A DNA stretch of 64,000 nt from Curtobacterium sp. 458 (GTDB lineage: Bacteria > Actinomycetota > Actinomycetes > Actinomycetales > Microbacteriaceae): assembly GCF_030406605.1 (NCBI RefSeq), contig NZ_CP129104.1, forward strand, positions 310,001-374,000. The letters are read 5' to 3'. Below, in pieces: positions 43,333-52,213 of the stretch. Position numbers and translations under genes: made by a program. Under the pieces are notes generated by a model. The model was not told the DNA's origin. It searched no databases and saw only the letters and a program-made list of their open reading frames with translations. Every line of letters starts with the position of its first letter. Position 1 is the stretch's first letter.

Positions 43333-43914
43333 GTGGACATCGGGCGGGCAGTGGTCGGGGCGAGTGCGGTCGGGGCGGTGGTGCTCGCCATCGGGCTGGG
43401 CATCGTCACGGCGCCGGGGAACACCCTCTCCGTGACACCCGGTCGGGGCATCGCGTGCGGGTTGTACCCAGACGGCACGACCACCGCTGCCGCATGGTTC
43501 ATGGTCGAGTTCGAGAACCCGACCGGGCGGAGCGTCCACGTCGCCGACGTCGGTCCGGTCAGTGTCGAGGGGGCCGACGTGACACCGCTGCAGGTGGTCG
43601 TGCACGACGACGGAACACCAGCCGGGCTGTGGGTCACGGACGCTCCGGTGATGCCGCACGAGTTCGGCCGGACGGTGGCGATCGGTGCGGGCTGGACCGT
43701 TCCGGCGCACGGCAGGCTCGACCTCGTGGGGCGCCTGGTCGTGCACCCGGGCGCGAGCGTCGGACGCGTCGACGGGTTCACCGCCACGTCGGCCGGACCG
43801 CTCTGGACGACGCACACGGCCACGCTCGACCAGTCCTTCGCCATCGGCGTGGGTGACGGGAACTCGGGGCCGGCCATCGGCTGCGGCTCGTCGTTCCTCA
43901 CCGACGACGCGTAG
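43333..43914 (+). CDS. Membrane-anchored or secreted protein of unknown function
   Basis: 193 aa from the GTG at 43333 (6 nt after TACGGT; a GTG at 43330 is adjacent). One N-terminal hydrophobic helix (AVVGASAVGAVVLAIGLGIV) followed by a beta-rich domain (TAAAWFMVEFENPTGRSVHV), similar in style to FixG/DUF-type extracellular beta-sandwiches. Convergent with the ABC-F gene. Confidence 0.7.
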   Translation: MDIGRAVVGASAVGAVVLAIGLGIVTAPGNTLSVTPGRGIACGLYPDGTTTAAAWFMVEFENPTGRSVHVADVGPVSVEGADVTPLQVVVHDDGTPAGLWVTDAPVMPHEFGRTVAIGAGWTVPAHGRLDLVGRLVVHPGASVGRVDGFTATSAGPLWTTHTATLDQSFAIGVGDGNSGPAIGCGSSFLTDDA

Positions 43915-43923
43915 CCCGGGCGA

Positions 43924-45843
43924 CTACACCCCGAGCTGCTCCGCGACCTCGAGCCAGCGCTCCTCGAGCGACTCGACCTCGGCCTCGAGCGCCCCGAGCT
44001 TCGCCTGCAGCGCACCGAGTCCCGCGTAGTCGGACTGGTCGTGCGCCGCGAACGCGTCGAGGACCGCCTGCCGGTCGGCACCGACGCGGGCGATCCGGCG
44101 GTCGAGCGCCGACATCTCCTTCTCCGCCGCCCGACGCTCCGCACCCGAGAGCGCCGGAGCGGCGGCCGCGGCCGCAGCGGCCGGCATGCCAGACGCACCG
44201 GACGCAGCAGCAGCACCCGCGGCCCCGGCCCCGGCCCCGCCCGCCGACCCGGCCACGTTGGCGGCCGAGCCGGTCCCGCCTGCCGTGTCGGGCCTCCCGG
44301 CAGCAGCGGCGGCAGCCGCCGACGCGGTCGCGGGCACCGAGCCCGACGCACGCAGCCGCATGTACTCGTCGACCCCGCCGGGGAGGTGCCGGAGGTGCCC
44401 GCCGAGCACGGCGTACTGCTGGTCGGTGACGCGTTCGAGCAGGTACCGGTCGTGCGAGACCACCAGGAGCGTGCCCGGCCAGGTGTCGAGGAGGTCCTCC
44501 ATCGCGGCGAGCATGTCCGTGTCGAGGTCGTTCGTGGGCTCGTCGAGGATGAGCACGTTCGGTTCGTCGAGCAGGATGAGCATGAGCTGGAGCCGTCGCT
44601 TCTGCCCACCGCTGAGGTCCTTGACCGGTGTCGAGAGCTGCGCGGAGGTGAAGCCGAGGCGCTCGAGCAGCTGCGACGGCGTCATCTCCTTGCCGTCGGC
44701 GACGTAGGAGGTCTTCTTGCGGGCGACGACCTCGCGCACCCGGTCGTCGGCGTACTGCTGGAGGTCGGCGAGCTGCTGGTCGAGCACCGCGACCTGCACT
44801 GTCTTGCCGGTCTTCACGCGACCCGTGGTGGGCTGGAGCTTGCCGGACACCAGGTTGAGCAGCGTCGACTTGCCCGCGCCGTTCGGCCCGAGGATGCCGG
44901 TCCGCTCCCCCGGCGCGATCCGCCACTCGACGTCACGGAGGATGACGTCGTCGCCGAACGTGACACCGGCGTCGAGCAGGTCGACGACGTCCTTGCCGAG
45001 GCGTGCGGTCGCCATCTGCGAGAGCGCGACGGTGTCGCGGATCGGCGGGACGTCGTCGATGAGGGCGTTCGCCGCATCGATGCGGAACTTCGGCTTGCTG
45101 GTCCGGGCGGGTGCGCCGCGACGGAGCCACGCGAGCTCCTTGCGGGCGAGGTTCTGCCTGCGCTGCTCGGACGCCGCCGCCTGCCGGTCACGCTCGACGC
45201 GCTGGAGGATGTACGCCGCGTAACCGCCCTCGAAGGGGTCGACGACGCCGTCGTGGACCTCCCACGTGTCGGTCGACACGGCGTCGAGGAACCACCGGTC
45301 GTGCGTCACGACGACGAGACCGCCCTGGTTCGCGGACCACCGACGCTTGATGTGGTCGGCGAGCCACTGGATGCCCTCGACGTCGAGGTGGTTCGTCGGC
45401 TCGTCGAGGAACAGCACGTCCCAGTCGCCGACGAGGAGCTTCGCGAGGGCGATGCGTCGTCGCTGGCCCCCCGAGAGGTCGTCGACGTTCGCCTCCCACG
45501 GGATGTCCGACACGAGGCCGCCGATGATGTCGCGGATCGTCGGGTCGCCGGCCCACTCGTGCTCGGCTCGGTCGCCGACGACGGTCGCGCCGACGGTCGC
45601 GCCCGCCGGCAGGACGTCGCGCTGGTCGAGGTACCCGACCGTCAAGCCGCGGCGGTGTGTGACCCGGCCGTCGTCCGGCTCGATCCGCTTCGAGAGGAGC
45701 GCGAGGAGCGTCGACTTGCCGTCGCCGTTCCGGCCGACCACGCCGATGCGGTCGCCCTCGTCGATGCCGAGGGTGACGCTGTCGAAGACGACACGGGTGG
45801 GGAACTCGAGATGCAGGTTCTCGGCGCCGAGGAGATGAGCCAC
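43924..45843 (-). CDS. ABC-F family ATPase (Uup/EttA-like)
   Basis: 639 aa with two ATPase cassettes and no membrane part: Walker A GRNGDGKS and GPNGAGKS, signatures LSGGQRR and LSGGQKRR, Walker B VLFLDEPTNHLD and VLILDEPTNDLD. These proteins act on ribosomes or, for Uup, on nucleic-acid intermediates. An Ala/Gly-rich linker (about residues 495-570) precedes the C-terminal coiled coil (SALDRRIARVGADRQAVLDA...EAEVESLEERWLEV), typical of Uup. GTG start 6 nt after TACCCT on the minus strand. Confidence 0.93.
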   Translation of the reverse strand: MAHLLGAENLHLEFPTRVVFDSVTLGIDEGDRIGVVGRNGDGKSTLLALLSKRIEPDDGRVTHRRGLTVGYLDQRDVLPAGATVGATVVGDRAEHEWAGDPTIRDIIGGLVSDIPWEANVDDLSGGQRRRIALAKLLVGDWDVLFLDEPTNHLDVEGIQWLADHIKRRWSANQGGLVVVTHDRWFLDAVSTDTWEVHDGVVDPFEGGYAAYILQRVERDRQAAASEQRRQNLARKELAWLRRGAPARTSKPKFRIDAANALIDDVPPIRDTVALSQMATARLGKDVVDLLDAGVTFGDDVILRDVEWRIAPGERTGILGPNGAGKSTLLNLVSGKLQPTTGRVKTGKTVQVAVLDQQLADLQQYADDRVREVVARKKTSYVADGKEMTPSQLLERLGFTSAQLSTPVKDLSGGQKRRLQLMLILLDEPNVLILDEPTNDLDTDMLAAMEDLLDTWPGTLLVVSHDRYLLERVTDQQYAVLGGHLRHLPGGVDEYMRLRASGSVPATASAAAAAAAGRPDTAGGTGSAANVAGSAGGAGAGAAGAAAASGASGMPAAAAAAAAPALSGAERRAAEKEMSALDRRIARVGADRQAVLDAFAAHDQSDYAGLGALQAKLGALEAEVESLEERWLEVAEQLGV

Positions 45844-45925
45844 CCGACAAGGGTACGGGGGCGCGCGGCGGGCGCGGTCGCGGTCGCGTCGCGGTCGTTC
45901 CGTCGGGTCGGCCTGGAGGCGCGGC

Positions 45926-46324
45926 TCAGCTCGACGGGGTCGGGTCGCCTTCGCCGGCTGCTTCCTTCGCGCGCTTCAGGCGCGCCTGCGCCTCCCAGTA
46001 CTCGATCTCGCGCTCGAGGTCGGCGAGTTCCTGTTCGGTGCCGCTGACGCGTTTGTCGCCGTGGGCCGACCGGGCCTCCCCGAGGGTGGCGTACCGGTCC
46101 TCGTGGCGGACCGGATCGAGGTAGCGGCCGTGGTTCCGCTCGCCGGGTGCCCAGTCGTGACCGACGGCGAACCACACGATCGGGCCGACGACGGGGACGA
46201 AGATGCAGATGAGGACCCAGGCGAGCTTCGGCAGCCCGCGGATCTCGGCGTCGGTCTTCGTCAGGATGTCGATCAGGGCGAAGACGAGCAGGAGGGTCCC
46301 CGCTCCGTACAGCAGCACGCTCAT
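45926..46324 (-). CDS. PLDc_N-domain membrane protein
   Basis: 132 aa. N-terminal PLDc_N domain with two helices (LLYGAGTLLLVFALIDILTK and LAWVLICIFVPVVGPIVWFAVG), followed by a hydrophilic coiled coil (EQELADLEREIEYWEAQARLKRAK). PLDc_N occurs alone in many Actinobacteria; the role is unknown. ATG at 46324, 8 nt after TAGAAT. Confidence 0.85.
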   Translation of the reverse strand: MSVLLYGAGTLLLVFALIDILTKTDAEIRGLPKLAWVLICIFVPVVGPIVWFAVGHDWAPGERNHGRYLDPVRHEDRYATLGEARSAHGDKRVSGTEQELADLEREIEYWEAQARLKRAKEAAGEGDPTPSS

Positions 46325-46453
46325 GAGGTCGAATTCTATGGACCGGCCGAGAGCCCGGCTACGCCCCGAACGCGTGCCGCGGTTGCGATCGGGCAACGGT
46401 CTCCTGCGACGGCGTACAGGCTCGTCGCCAGGGTGCGACCGGTCGCGCGTGGG

Positions 46454-47035
46454 TCACTCTGCCTCGTGGTCGAGGTACCGCTGCGCCGTGGACGCCGAGC
46501 GGATCGAGATCGCCCCGGACCCGAGCCCCACCACGGCCCATCCGGCGTTCAGCACCCAGAAGTCACCGGCGACGAGCGCAGCGGCGGCGCCGATCGTGAC
46601 GATCGCCGCGGGCAGCACGGTGGACGCTGTCCGGACCCGCTGGAGCGCCGTGGCGCGGACGACGTCGAGCCGGTCCTCGGGTGCCCGCTCGCGCTCGCGG
46701 ATCACGCGGCGGACCGCGTCCTGCTCCCGCGGGAGCAGGACGTCCGTCACCGGGGGCGACACGCGGCCGCGTCGGCGGTCCCGCGCCGCCACGACCAGGG
46801 ACGCGACGAGGACGATCGTGTACGCGACCAGCCCGCTCCACGCGACGACCCACCGGCCGGTCGAGTCCGGTGGGAACGTGCGGCCCACGACGAGGACGAG
46901 GATCGCGGGGAGCACGAGCAGCGCGGCCGCGCGAGCGACGGAGAACCGGCGTGGGGCCGGCAGCGCGAGCACGTCCAGCGCTCGGGCCTCGGCCGCTGCC
47001 CACCGCTGCTCAGCCCGTTCCACGGTGTCGGTCAT
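46454..47035 (-). CDS. Membrane protein of unknown function
   Basis: 193 aa. Four hydrophobic helices in two pairs (ARAAALLVLPAILVLVVGRTF, WVVAWSGLVAYTIVLVASLVVAA; TVLPAAIVTIGAAAALVAGDF, VLNAGWAVVGLGSGAISI) separated by a charged cytoplasmic loop. ATG at 47035 with GAGGGGC upstream. No family named. Confidence 0.72.
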   Translation of the reverse strand: MTDTVERAEQRWAAAEARALDVLALPAPRRFSVARAAALLVLPAILVLVVGRTFPPDSTGRWVVAWSGLVAYTIVLVASLVVAARDRRRGRVSPPVTDVLLPREQDAVRRVIRERERAPEDRLDVVRATALQRVRTASTVLPAAIVTIGAAAALVAGDFWVLNAGWAVVGLGSGAISIRSASTAQRYLDHEAE

Positions 47036-47093
47036 CGTGCCCCTCATCGCTGCTCGCCGCGGCCTCCAGCCAACCAGGTGGCCCGAGGATCCG

Positions 47094-47534
47094 TCAGAGG
47101 GCGGCGACCCACTCGTCGGAGCCGTCGAGGAAGCGCTGGTGCTTCCAGATCGGGGTGCGTTCCTTCACGAGGTCGATGAGGGCCGCACAGGCAGCGAAGG
47201 CCTGCGCCCGGTGCGGCGAGGCGACGGCGGCGGCGAGCGCGACGTCCCCCACCACGAGGGCTCCGACCCGGTGCAGCACGGCGATCCGGACGTCGGGGTG
47301 GTCCGCTGCGATCGTCTCGGCGACCTCGCGGAGCACGGCGGCCGCGGTCGGGTGCCCCTCGTAGTCGAGCGCCGTGACGCCCTTGCCGCCGTCGTGGTCG
47401 CGGACGACCCCGGCGAACGTCACGACAGCGCCGTCACGGTCGGAGGCCACGGCGGTGCTCGTCTCCTCGACGGTCACGTCGCGGTCGACGACGTCCGCGA
47501 GCAGGACCCGCCCGGCAGCCTGCGCCCCGGTCAC
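47094..47534 (-). CDS. moaE: Molybdopterin synthase large subunit
   Basis: 146 aa. MoaE converts precursor Z/cPMP to molybdopterin with MoaD. Motifs: GAVVTFAGVVRDHDGGKGV, LDYEGHP, HRVGALVVGDVALAAAVASPHR, and the active-site lysines in KERTPIWKHQ. Last gene of the moeA-moaC-moaB/mogA-moaE run on the minus strand; its GTG overlaps the upstream stop (GTGA). No moaD is seen in the window. Confidence 0.93.
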   Translation of the reverse strand: MTGAQAAGRVLLADVVDRDVTVEETSTAVASDRDGAVVTFAGVVRDHDGGKGVTALDYEGHPTAAAVLREVAETIAADHPDVRIAVLHRVGALVVGDVALAAAVASPHRAQAFAACAALIDLVKERTPIWKHQRFLDGSDEWVAAL

Positions 47535-48043
47535 GAGGCGCTCCGCGGTGCGTGTCCGTCGCCGTGGAGCTGGGCGAGCACGTGGTCGAGCAGTCCGCCG
47601 AGGACGTCGAGCCCGTCGGCCACGCCCCCTCGGGACCCGGGAAGGGTGGCGATGAACGTCCCGCCGGCGGCGATCCCGGCGACTCCGCGGCTGAGGAGTG
47701 CGGTCGGTCCGGCCCCGGCGAGGCCCCGGCGCCGGATCTCCTCGACGATCCCGGGGAGTTCGAGGTCGAGCAGGGGTGCGACGGCCTCGGGCGTGCGGTC
47801 GGTGGGGGTGACGCCGGTGCCGCCGGTGGTGATGACGACCCGGGCGCCGGCGAGGACCTCGCCCGTGATCGTCTCCGCGATCGGACCGCCGTCGGGCACG
47901 ATCGTCGGTTCCGCCACCGTGAAGCCGTGCTCGCGGAGCCAGGCGGCGATCACCGGCCCGGTGCGGTCGAGTGCGGGGTCCGCCGCGGCCTGCGTGGAGA
48001 CGACGAGCACGCCGGCTCGCCCCCTCGTCGGTTCGGACGTCAT
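47531..48043 (-). CDS. mog: Molybdopterin adenylyltransferase-type protein
   Basis: 170 aa MoaB/MogA fold. Motifs: LVVSTQAAADPALDRTGPVI, VVITTGGTGVTPTDRTPEAV (the MPT-binding TTGGTG and catalytic Asp) and ATLPGSRGGVADGLDVL. It adenylylates molybdopterin ahead of MoeA. Located between moaC and moaE with 4-bp overlaps at both ends, so a tightly coupled operon. Whether MogA or MoaB by name is not decidable here. Confidence 0.9.
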   Translation of the reverse strand: MTSEPTRGRAGVLVVSTQAAADPALDRTGPVIAAWLREHGFTVAEPTIVPDGGPIAETITGEVLAGARVVITTGGTGVTPTDRTPEAVAPLLDLELPGIVEEIRRRGLAGAGPTALLSRGVAGIAAGGTFIATLPGSRGGVADGLDVLGGLLDHVLAQLHGDGHAPRSAS

Positions 48044-48513
48044 CGGTCTGCCTCCCAGTCGCCCGAGCGGCCGCCGTGCTTCTCGAGCACCCGGACGTCG
48101 GTGATGGTCGCTGCCCGGTCGACGGCCTTGACCATGTCGTACACCGTGAGCGCGCCGACGCTGGCGCCGGTCAGGGCCTCCATCTCGACGCCGGTCCGTG
48201 AGGTGGTGCGGACGGACACCTCGACCACGACGCGGTCGTCGGCGCCCGTGATGTCGACCTGGACCCCCGAGATCGGCAGCGGGTGGCAGAGCGGGACGAG
48301 GTCGGAGGTCTTCTTCACCGCCATGATCGCGGCGATGCGCGCGGTGCCGATGACCTCGCCCTTGGGCAGTGAGCCGTCGATGATCCGGGCGACGACGTCG
48401 GGCCGGGTCACGAGGGTCGCGGTCGCAGTGGCCGAGCGGTCGGTGACGTCCTTGTCGGAGACGTCGACCATGTGAGCCGATCCGTCGGCGCGGACGTGGG
48501 AGAGGTCGGTCAT
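48040..48513 (-). CDS. moaC: Cyclic pyranopterin monophosphate synthase
   Basis: 157 aa, usual MoaC length. Motifs: MVDVSDKDVTDRSATA, GTARIAAIMAVKKTSDLVPLCHPLPI (active-site Lys and His) and TGVEMEALTGASVGALTVYDMVKA. Acts after MoaA to form cPMP. It starts immediately after the moeA stop (TAGATG) and overlaps the next gene by 4 bp. Confidence 0.96.
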   Translation of the reverse strand: MTDLSHVRADGSAHMVDVSDKDVTDRSATATATLVTRPDVVARIIDGSLPKGEVIGTARIAAIMAVKKTSDLVPLCHPLPISGVQVDITGADDRVVVEVSVRTTSRTGVEMEALTGASVGALTVYDMVKAVDRAATITDVRVLEKHGGRSGDWEADR

Positions 48514-49758
48514 CTACAGACTCCAGACGGTGAGCGGGTCACCCGGTTCGACGGCGGCGGTGCCGACGGGGACGTGGACGAGGTGCGTCGCGGCGGCGTA
48601 GTGCGCGAGGAGGTGGGAGCTCGGGCCGCCGACCAGGTGGACACAGCCGTCCTCCACCCTGCCGCGTCGGACCTGGTGCTTGGCCTCGGGCGAGACGGCG
48701 GCCTCGGCCGCGGGCAGCACCTGCACGGGGCGGTCGGCCGGGAGCCCGACGAGCGGGGCGAGCACCGGGCGGAGGAACACCTCGAACGAGACGAGCGCCG
48801 AGACGGGGTTGCCGGGGAACGCGATCACGGGGACGGCTCGGTCGCCGAACGTCACCGTCCCGAGCGCCTGCGGGCCACCGGGCTGCATCGCGACCGGCGT
48901 CACCTCGATCCCGCGCGGCTCGAGCGCCTGCCGCACGACCTCGTACGCACCCGCGCTGATCCCACCGGTCGTCAGGACGAGGTCGGCCCAGTCGCCGACG
49001 GCCTCGGTGACGCCCGCGAGGAACGCGGTCTCGTCGTCGGGGACCACGACGGTGCGGGCCTCGGCACCGACCTCGGCGAGCGCGGCGGTCAGCGCCACGC
49101 CGTTCGCGTCGCCGATGCCCGCACCGTGGACGTCGACACCGACGAGTTCGGAGCCGGTGCTCACGACGAGCACCCGGACCGGACGGACGACGTCGACCTG
49201 TTCCACGCCGGCTGCGGCGAGCGCACCGAGGAGCGCCGGGGCGACGAACGCCCCGGCCTCGGCCACGACCCCGCCCCGGGGCAGGTCGGAGCCGGTGGTG
49301 CGGACGAAGTCCCCCGCGGTGACGTCGTCGGGCACGTGGACGCGATCGAGCGTCAACGCCGCGGGGAACGCGCCGACGTCGGTGCGTTCGACGGGGAAGA
49401 CGGCGTCGGCCCCGTCGGGGATCCGCGCACCGGTCATGATCGGCGCGGCGGCACCGGGCGCGAGCGGGGCGGGGACCCGGCCCGCGGGGATCGGGGCAGC
49501 GACCGTGAGGGCCCGGCCGGCGTCGGCGGCGCGGACGGCGAAGCCGTCCATCTGGCTGTTGTCGAACGCGGGGAGCGCGACCGGTGCGACGACGCGTGTC
49601 GCGAGCCGACGGCGTGCCCCGGCGCGGGCGTCGGCGGCGAGGTCGACGGTGCGCCGGGCCTCCAGGCAGGAACGGTCGGACGTGCCGGGCGTGAGCTGCG
49701 TGGTGACCGGGGCGAGCAGCGCAGCCACCGCTTCGGCGTGTCGACCGATCGTTCGCAC
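48514..49758 (-). CDS. moeA: Molybdopterin molybdenumtransferase
   Basis: 414 aa MoeA. Motifs: FDNSQMDGFAVRAAD, PIMTGARIPDGADAVFPVE, VLVVSTGSELV, LVLTTGGISAGAYEVV and IAFPGNPVSALVSFEVF, in the order of domains II, III and IV. It inserts molybdate into adenylated molybdopterin. First gene of the operon; 120 bp separate it from divergent mtnP. Confidence 0.95.
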   Translation of the reverse strand: MRTIGRHAEAVAALLAPVTTQLTPGTSDRSCLEARRTVDLAADARAGARRRLATRVVAPVALPAFDNSQMDGFAVRAADAGRALTVAAPIPAGRVPAPLAPGAAAPIMTGARIPDGADAVFPVERTDVGAFPAALTLDRVHVPDDVTAGDFVRTTGSDLPRGGVVAEAGAFVAPALLGALAAAGVEQVDVVRPVRVLVVSTGSELVGVDVHGAGIGDANGVALTAALAEVGAEARTVVVPDDETAFLAGVTEAVGDWADLVLTTGGISAGAYEVVRQALEPRGIEVTPVAMQPGGPQALGTVTFGDRAVPVIAFPGNPVSALVSFEVFLRPVLAPLVGLPADRPVQVLPAAEAAVSPEAKHQVRRGRVEDGCVHLVGGPSSHLLAHYAAATHLVHVPVGTAAVEPGDPLTVWSL

Positions 49759-49878
49759 AGGGCCCTCCGAAGTCGTGGACGGAGCAAGGGGACGTGAGCT
49801 GCCCGGCGGAACCGCCGTCAGGGAGCGTCAGTAGCGTATCCAGCGCGCAACCCGCGCCGAGGACGATTCGGAGGACCT

Positions 49879-50727
49879 GTGGAGAACGACGTGACGATCG
49901 GTGTGATCGGTGGATCGGGCCTGTACGAGCTGTTCGAGGCGGGCACGGCGGAGGAGCGGACGGTCGCGACGCCGTTCGGCGAGACCTCCAGCCCGATCAG
50001 CATCGGCACCATGTCCGGCCGACGTGTGGCGTTCCTCACCCGGCACGGCCGGTCGCACTCGGTCGCACCGCACCGCATCAACCACCGTGCGAACACCTGG
50101 GCCCTGCGGTCGCTCGGCGTCCGGGCGATCGTCTCGTCGAGCGCCGTCGGAGGCCTGCACCCGGACTACGCACCCGGCACCTTCGTCGTGACGGACCAGC
50201 TCATCGACCGCACCTGGGGCCGCTCCGACACCTTCTTCGAGGACGACGTGCAGCACCTCTCGTTCGCCGACCCCTTCGACCCGGTCCTCCGCGCCGCCGC
50301 CGTCGAGGCCGTCGCCGCACTCGGCGTGCCGCACCGGACGACCGGCACGTGCGTCGTGATCCAGGGCCCGCGGTTCTCGACCCGTGCCGAGTCGGTCTGG
50401 ATGCGCGAGGCCGGCGGCCACACGATCAACATGACGATGACACCGGAGGTCCCCCTCGCGGCGGAGCTCGGCATCGGCACGGTGAACCTGTCGTTCGTGA
50501 CCGACGCCGACGCGGGCCTCGAGCTCGCGGCGGGGCCGGACGACGAGCCGGTCACGCACGCAGCGGTGATGGAGCGGCTCAAGCGGGCGAACGAGGTCAT
50601 CGTGCGGGCGATCGGGTCGATCGTCGCAGCGATCCCGGAGGACTTCACGCCGCGTGAGCTCGTGCCGACGACCGCGAGCGCGTCGGTCCTGGCACTGCCG
50701 GTGGACGGGCCGGGGGCGACCGCGTGA
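49879..50727 (+). CDS. mtnP: S-methyl-5'-thioadenosine phosphorylase
   Basis: 282 aa. Motifs: GVIGGSGLY (phosphate loop), LTRHGRSHSVAPHRINHRAN (MTAP/PNP class II signature), TGTCVVIQGPRFSTRAES and INMTMTPEVPLAAELGI. Splits methylthioadenosine to adenine and methylthioribose 1-phosphate. GTG start with CGGAGGACCT upstream. It overlaps the epimerase gene (GTGA). Confidence 0.93.
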   Translation: MENDVTIGVIGGSGLYELFEAGTAEERTVATPFGETSSPISIGTMSGRRVAFLTRHGRSHSVAPHRINHRANTWALRSLGVRAIVSSSAVGGLHPDYAPGTFVVTDQLIDRTWGRSDTFFEDDVQHLSFADPFDPVLRAAAVEAVAALGVPHRTTGTCVVIQGPRFSTRAESVWMREAGGHTINMTMTPEVPLAAELGIGTVNLSFVTDADAGLELAAGPDDEPVTHAAVMERLKRANEVIVRAIGSIVAAIPEDFTPRELVPTTASASVLALPVDGPGATA

Positions 50728-51872
50728 CCCGGCTGCTCGTCACCGGGGGCGCGGGGTTCATCGGCTCCGCGATCGTCCGGCGGGCGCTGGCCGAGGGGTA
50801 CGAGGTCCGGGTGCTCGACTCGCTGCGGGCCGACGTGCACGGCGACGGCGCGGCGTCCGGCTCGGGCGCGACGTCCGGCTCGGGCGCGGCGTCCGGCTCG
50901 GGCGCGGGCGCGGCGTCCGGTCCGGCCGCCTCCGGCCAGCCCGCGACCGTGCCCGAGGGCGTGGACTTCGTGCACGGGGACGTCCGTGACGATGCCGTGC
51001 TCGACGCCACCCTCGACGGGGTCGACGTCGTCTGCCACCAGGCCGCGAAGGTCGGACTCGGCGTCGACTTCCAGGACGCCCCCGACTACGTCTCCTCGAA
51101 CGACACCGGGACGGCGCACGTCCTCGCCGCGATGGACCGGCACGGCATCGGCCGGCTCGTGGTCGCGAGCTCGATGGTCGTCTACGGCGAAGGGGCGTAC
51201 GCGACCGCTGCCGGCGACCCGACTCGGCCGCCGGCGCGCCGCCGCGAGGAGCTCGACGCCGGACGCTTCGACCCGATCGGTGCCGACGGCGAGCCGCTCG
51301 TGCCGGGCCTCATCGACGAGGACGCCGCGCTCGACCCGCGCAACGTGTACGCGCAGACGAAGGTGGCGCAGGAGCACCTCGCGTCCTCGTGGGCACGGGC
51401 CACGGGCGGCCGGGCGATCGCGCTCCGGTACCACAACGTCTACGGGCCGGGCATGCCCGCGAACACGCCGTACGCCGGTGTCGCGTCCCTGTTCCGCTCG
51501 GCGCTCGCGCGGGGCGAGGCTCCCCGGGTGTTCGAGGACGGCCGGCAGCGGCGGGACTTCGTGCACGTGGACGACGTCGCGGGCGCGAACGCGGCGTCGA
51601 TCGCGGCGACGGCTGACCTGCCGGACGACTCGTTCCGGGCGTACAACGTCGGTTCGGGCACCGTGCACACCATCGGCGAGATGGCCGCCGCGATCGCCGG
51701 GCCGGACGGGCCGCAGCCGATCGTCACCGGCGAGTACCGGCTCGGGGACGTCCGGCACGTGACCGCGTCGTCGGAGCGCATCGGGCGGGAGCTCGGGTGG
51801 CGCGCCGAGGTCGACTTCGAGCGGGGCATGCGCGAGTTCGCCACGGCGCCGCTGCGGGCCGCGGTGCGCTGA
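50724..51872 (+). CDS. NAD-dependent epimerase/dehydratase
   Basis: 382 aa extended SDR. TGGAGFIGSAIVRRALAEGYEV, the dehydratase-like VASSMVVYGEG, the catalytic YAQTK (Tyr and Lys) and ALRYHNVYGPGMP. These act on nucleotide-sugars (UDP-glucose 4-epimerase-like). After the first beta-alpha-beta an in-frame Ser-Gly-Ala-rich insertion of about 30 aa is encoded by an 18-bp tandem repeat. GTG start overlapping mtnP. Followed by a 341-bp stretch with a nested hairpin. Confidence 0.92.
   Translation: MTRLLVTGGAGFIGSAIVRRALAEGYEVRVLDSLRADVHGDGAASGSGATSGSGAASGSGAGAASGPAASGQPATVPEGVDFVHGDVRDDAVLDATLDGVDVVCHQAAKVGLGVDFQDAPDYVSSNDTGTAHVLAAMDRHGIGRLVVASSMVVYGEGAYATAAGDPTRPPARRREELDAGRFDPIGADGEPLVPGLIDEDAALDPRNVYAQTKVAQEHLASSWARATGGRAIALRYHNVYGPGMPANTPYAGVASLFRSALARGEAPRVFEDGRQRRDFVHVDDVAGANAASIAATADLPDDSFRAYNVGSGTVHTIGEMAAAIAGPDGPQPIVTGEYRLGDVRHVTASSERIGRELGWRAEVDFERGMREFATAPLRAAVR
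50853..50920 (+). repeat. 18-bp tandem repeat coding for a Ser-Gly-Ala insert
   Basis: Units 50853-50870, 50871-50888 and 50889-50906 differ by a single base (GCGTCCGGCTCGGGCGCG), followed by a partial copy to 50920. Each adds six residues in frame to a surface loop of the epimerase. Confidence 0.85.
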
Positions 51873-51900
51873 GGCGCTGCGTGGCTCGCGGCCGCGCGCC

Positions 51901-51991
51901 CCGAGTCTCGTGTGGAGCGCCCCGAGTCTCGCGCAGGCGGACACGTCTCGCGTTCCGGAGCGCGAGAAGTGTCCGGCAGCACGAGACTCGG
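51901..51991. repeat. Nested inverted-repeat element
   Basis: Outer arms CCGAGTCTCGTG (51901-51912) and CACGAGACTCGG (51980-51991) are perfect. The inner arms 51938-51952 and 51961-51975 pair over 15 bp with one mismatch around an 8-nt loop. The 341-bp stretch 51873-52213 contains nothing else visible apart from a Pro-rich in-frame extension of the GT2 gene (ATG at 52130). Confidence 0.75.
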
Positions 51992-52213
51992 CCACGACCC
52001 GGCCCCGCCCCGCCCCGACCGACCGCCGCCGCACCGGCTCCGCCACCCCACATCGGGGGACACCGTATCCGGACACCGGGGTACAGCCCGGCCCGGTTCC
52101 GGTCAGGCCGCCCGGGCACCGTGGGGACCATGTCGACGACGCCCGCGAGCTCCGCGAACCCCGATCCGCACGGTGACCCCCGTCGATCCGGCCGTCCGCA
52201 CCGAACAGACGGC

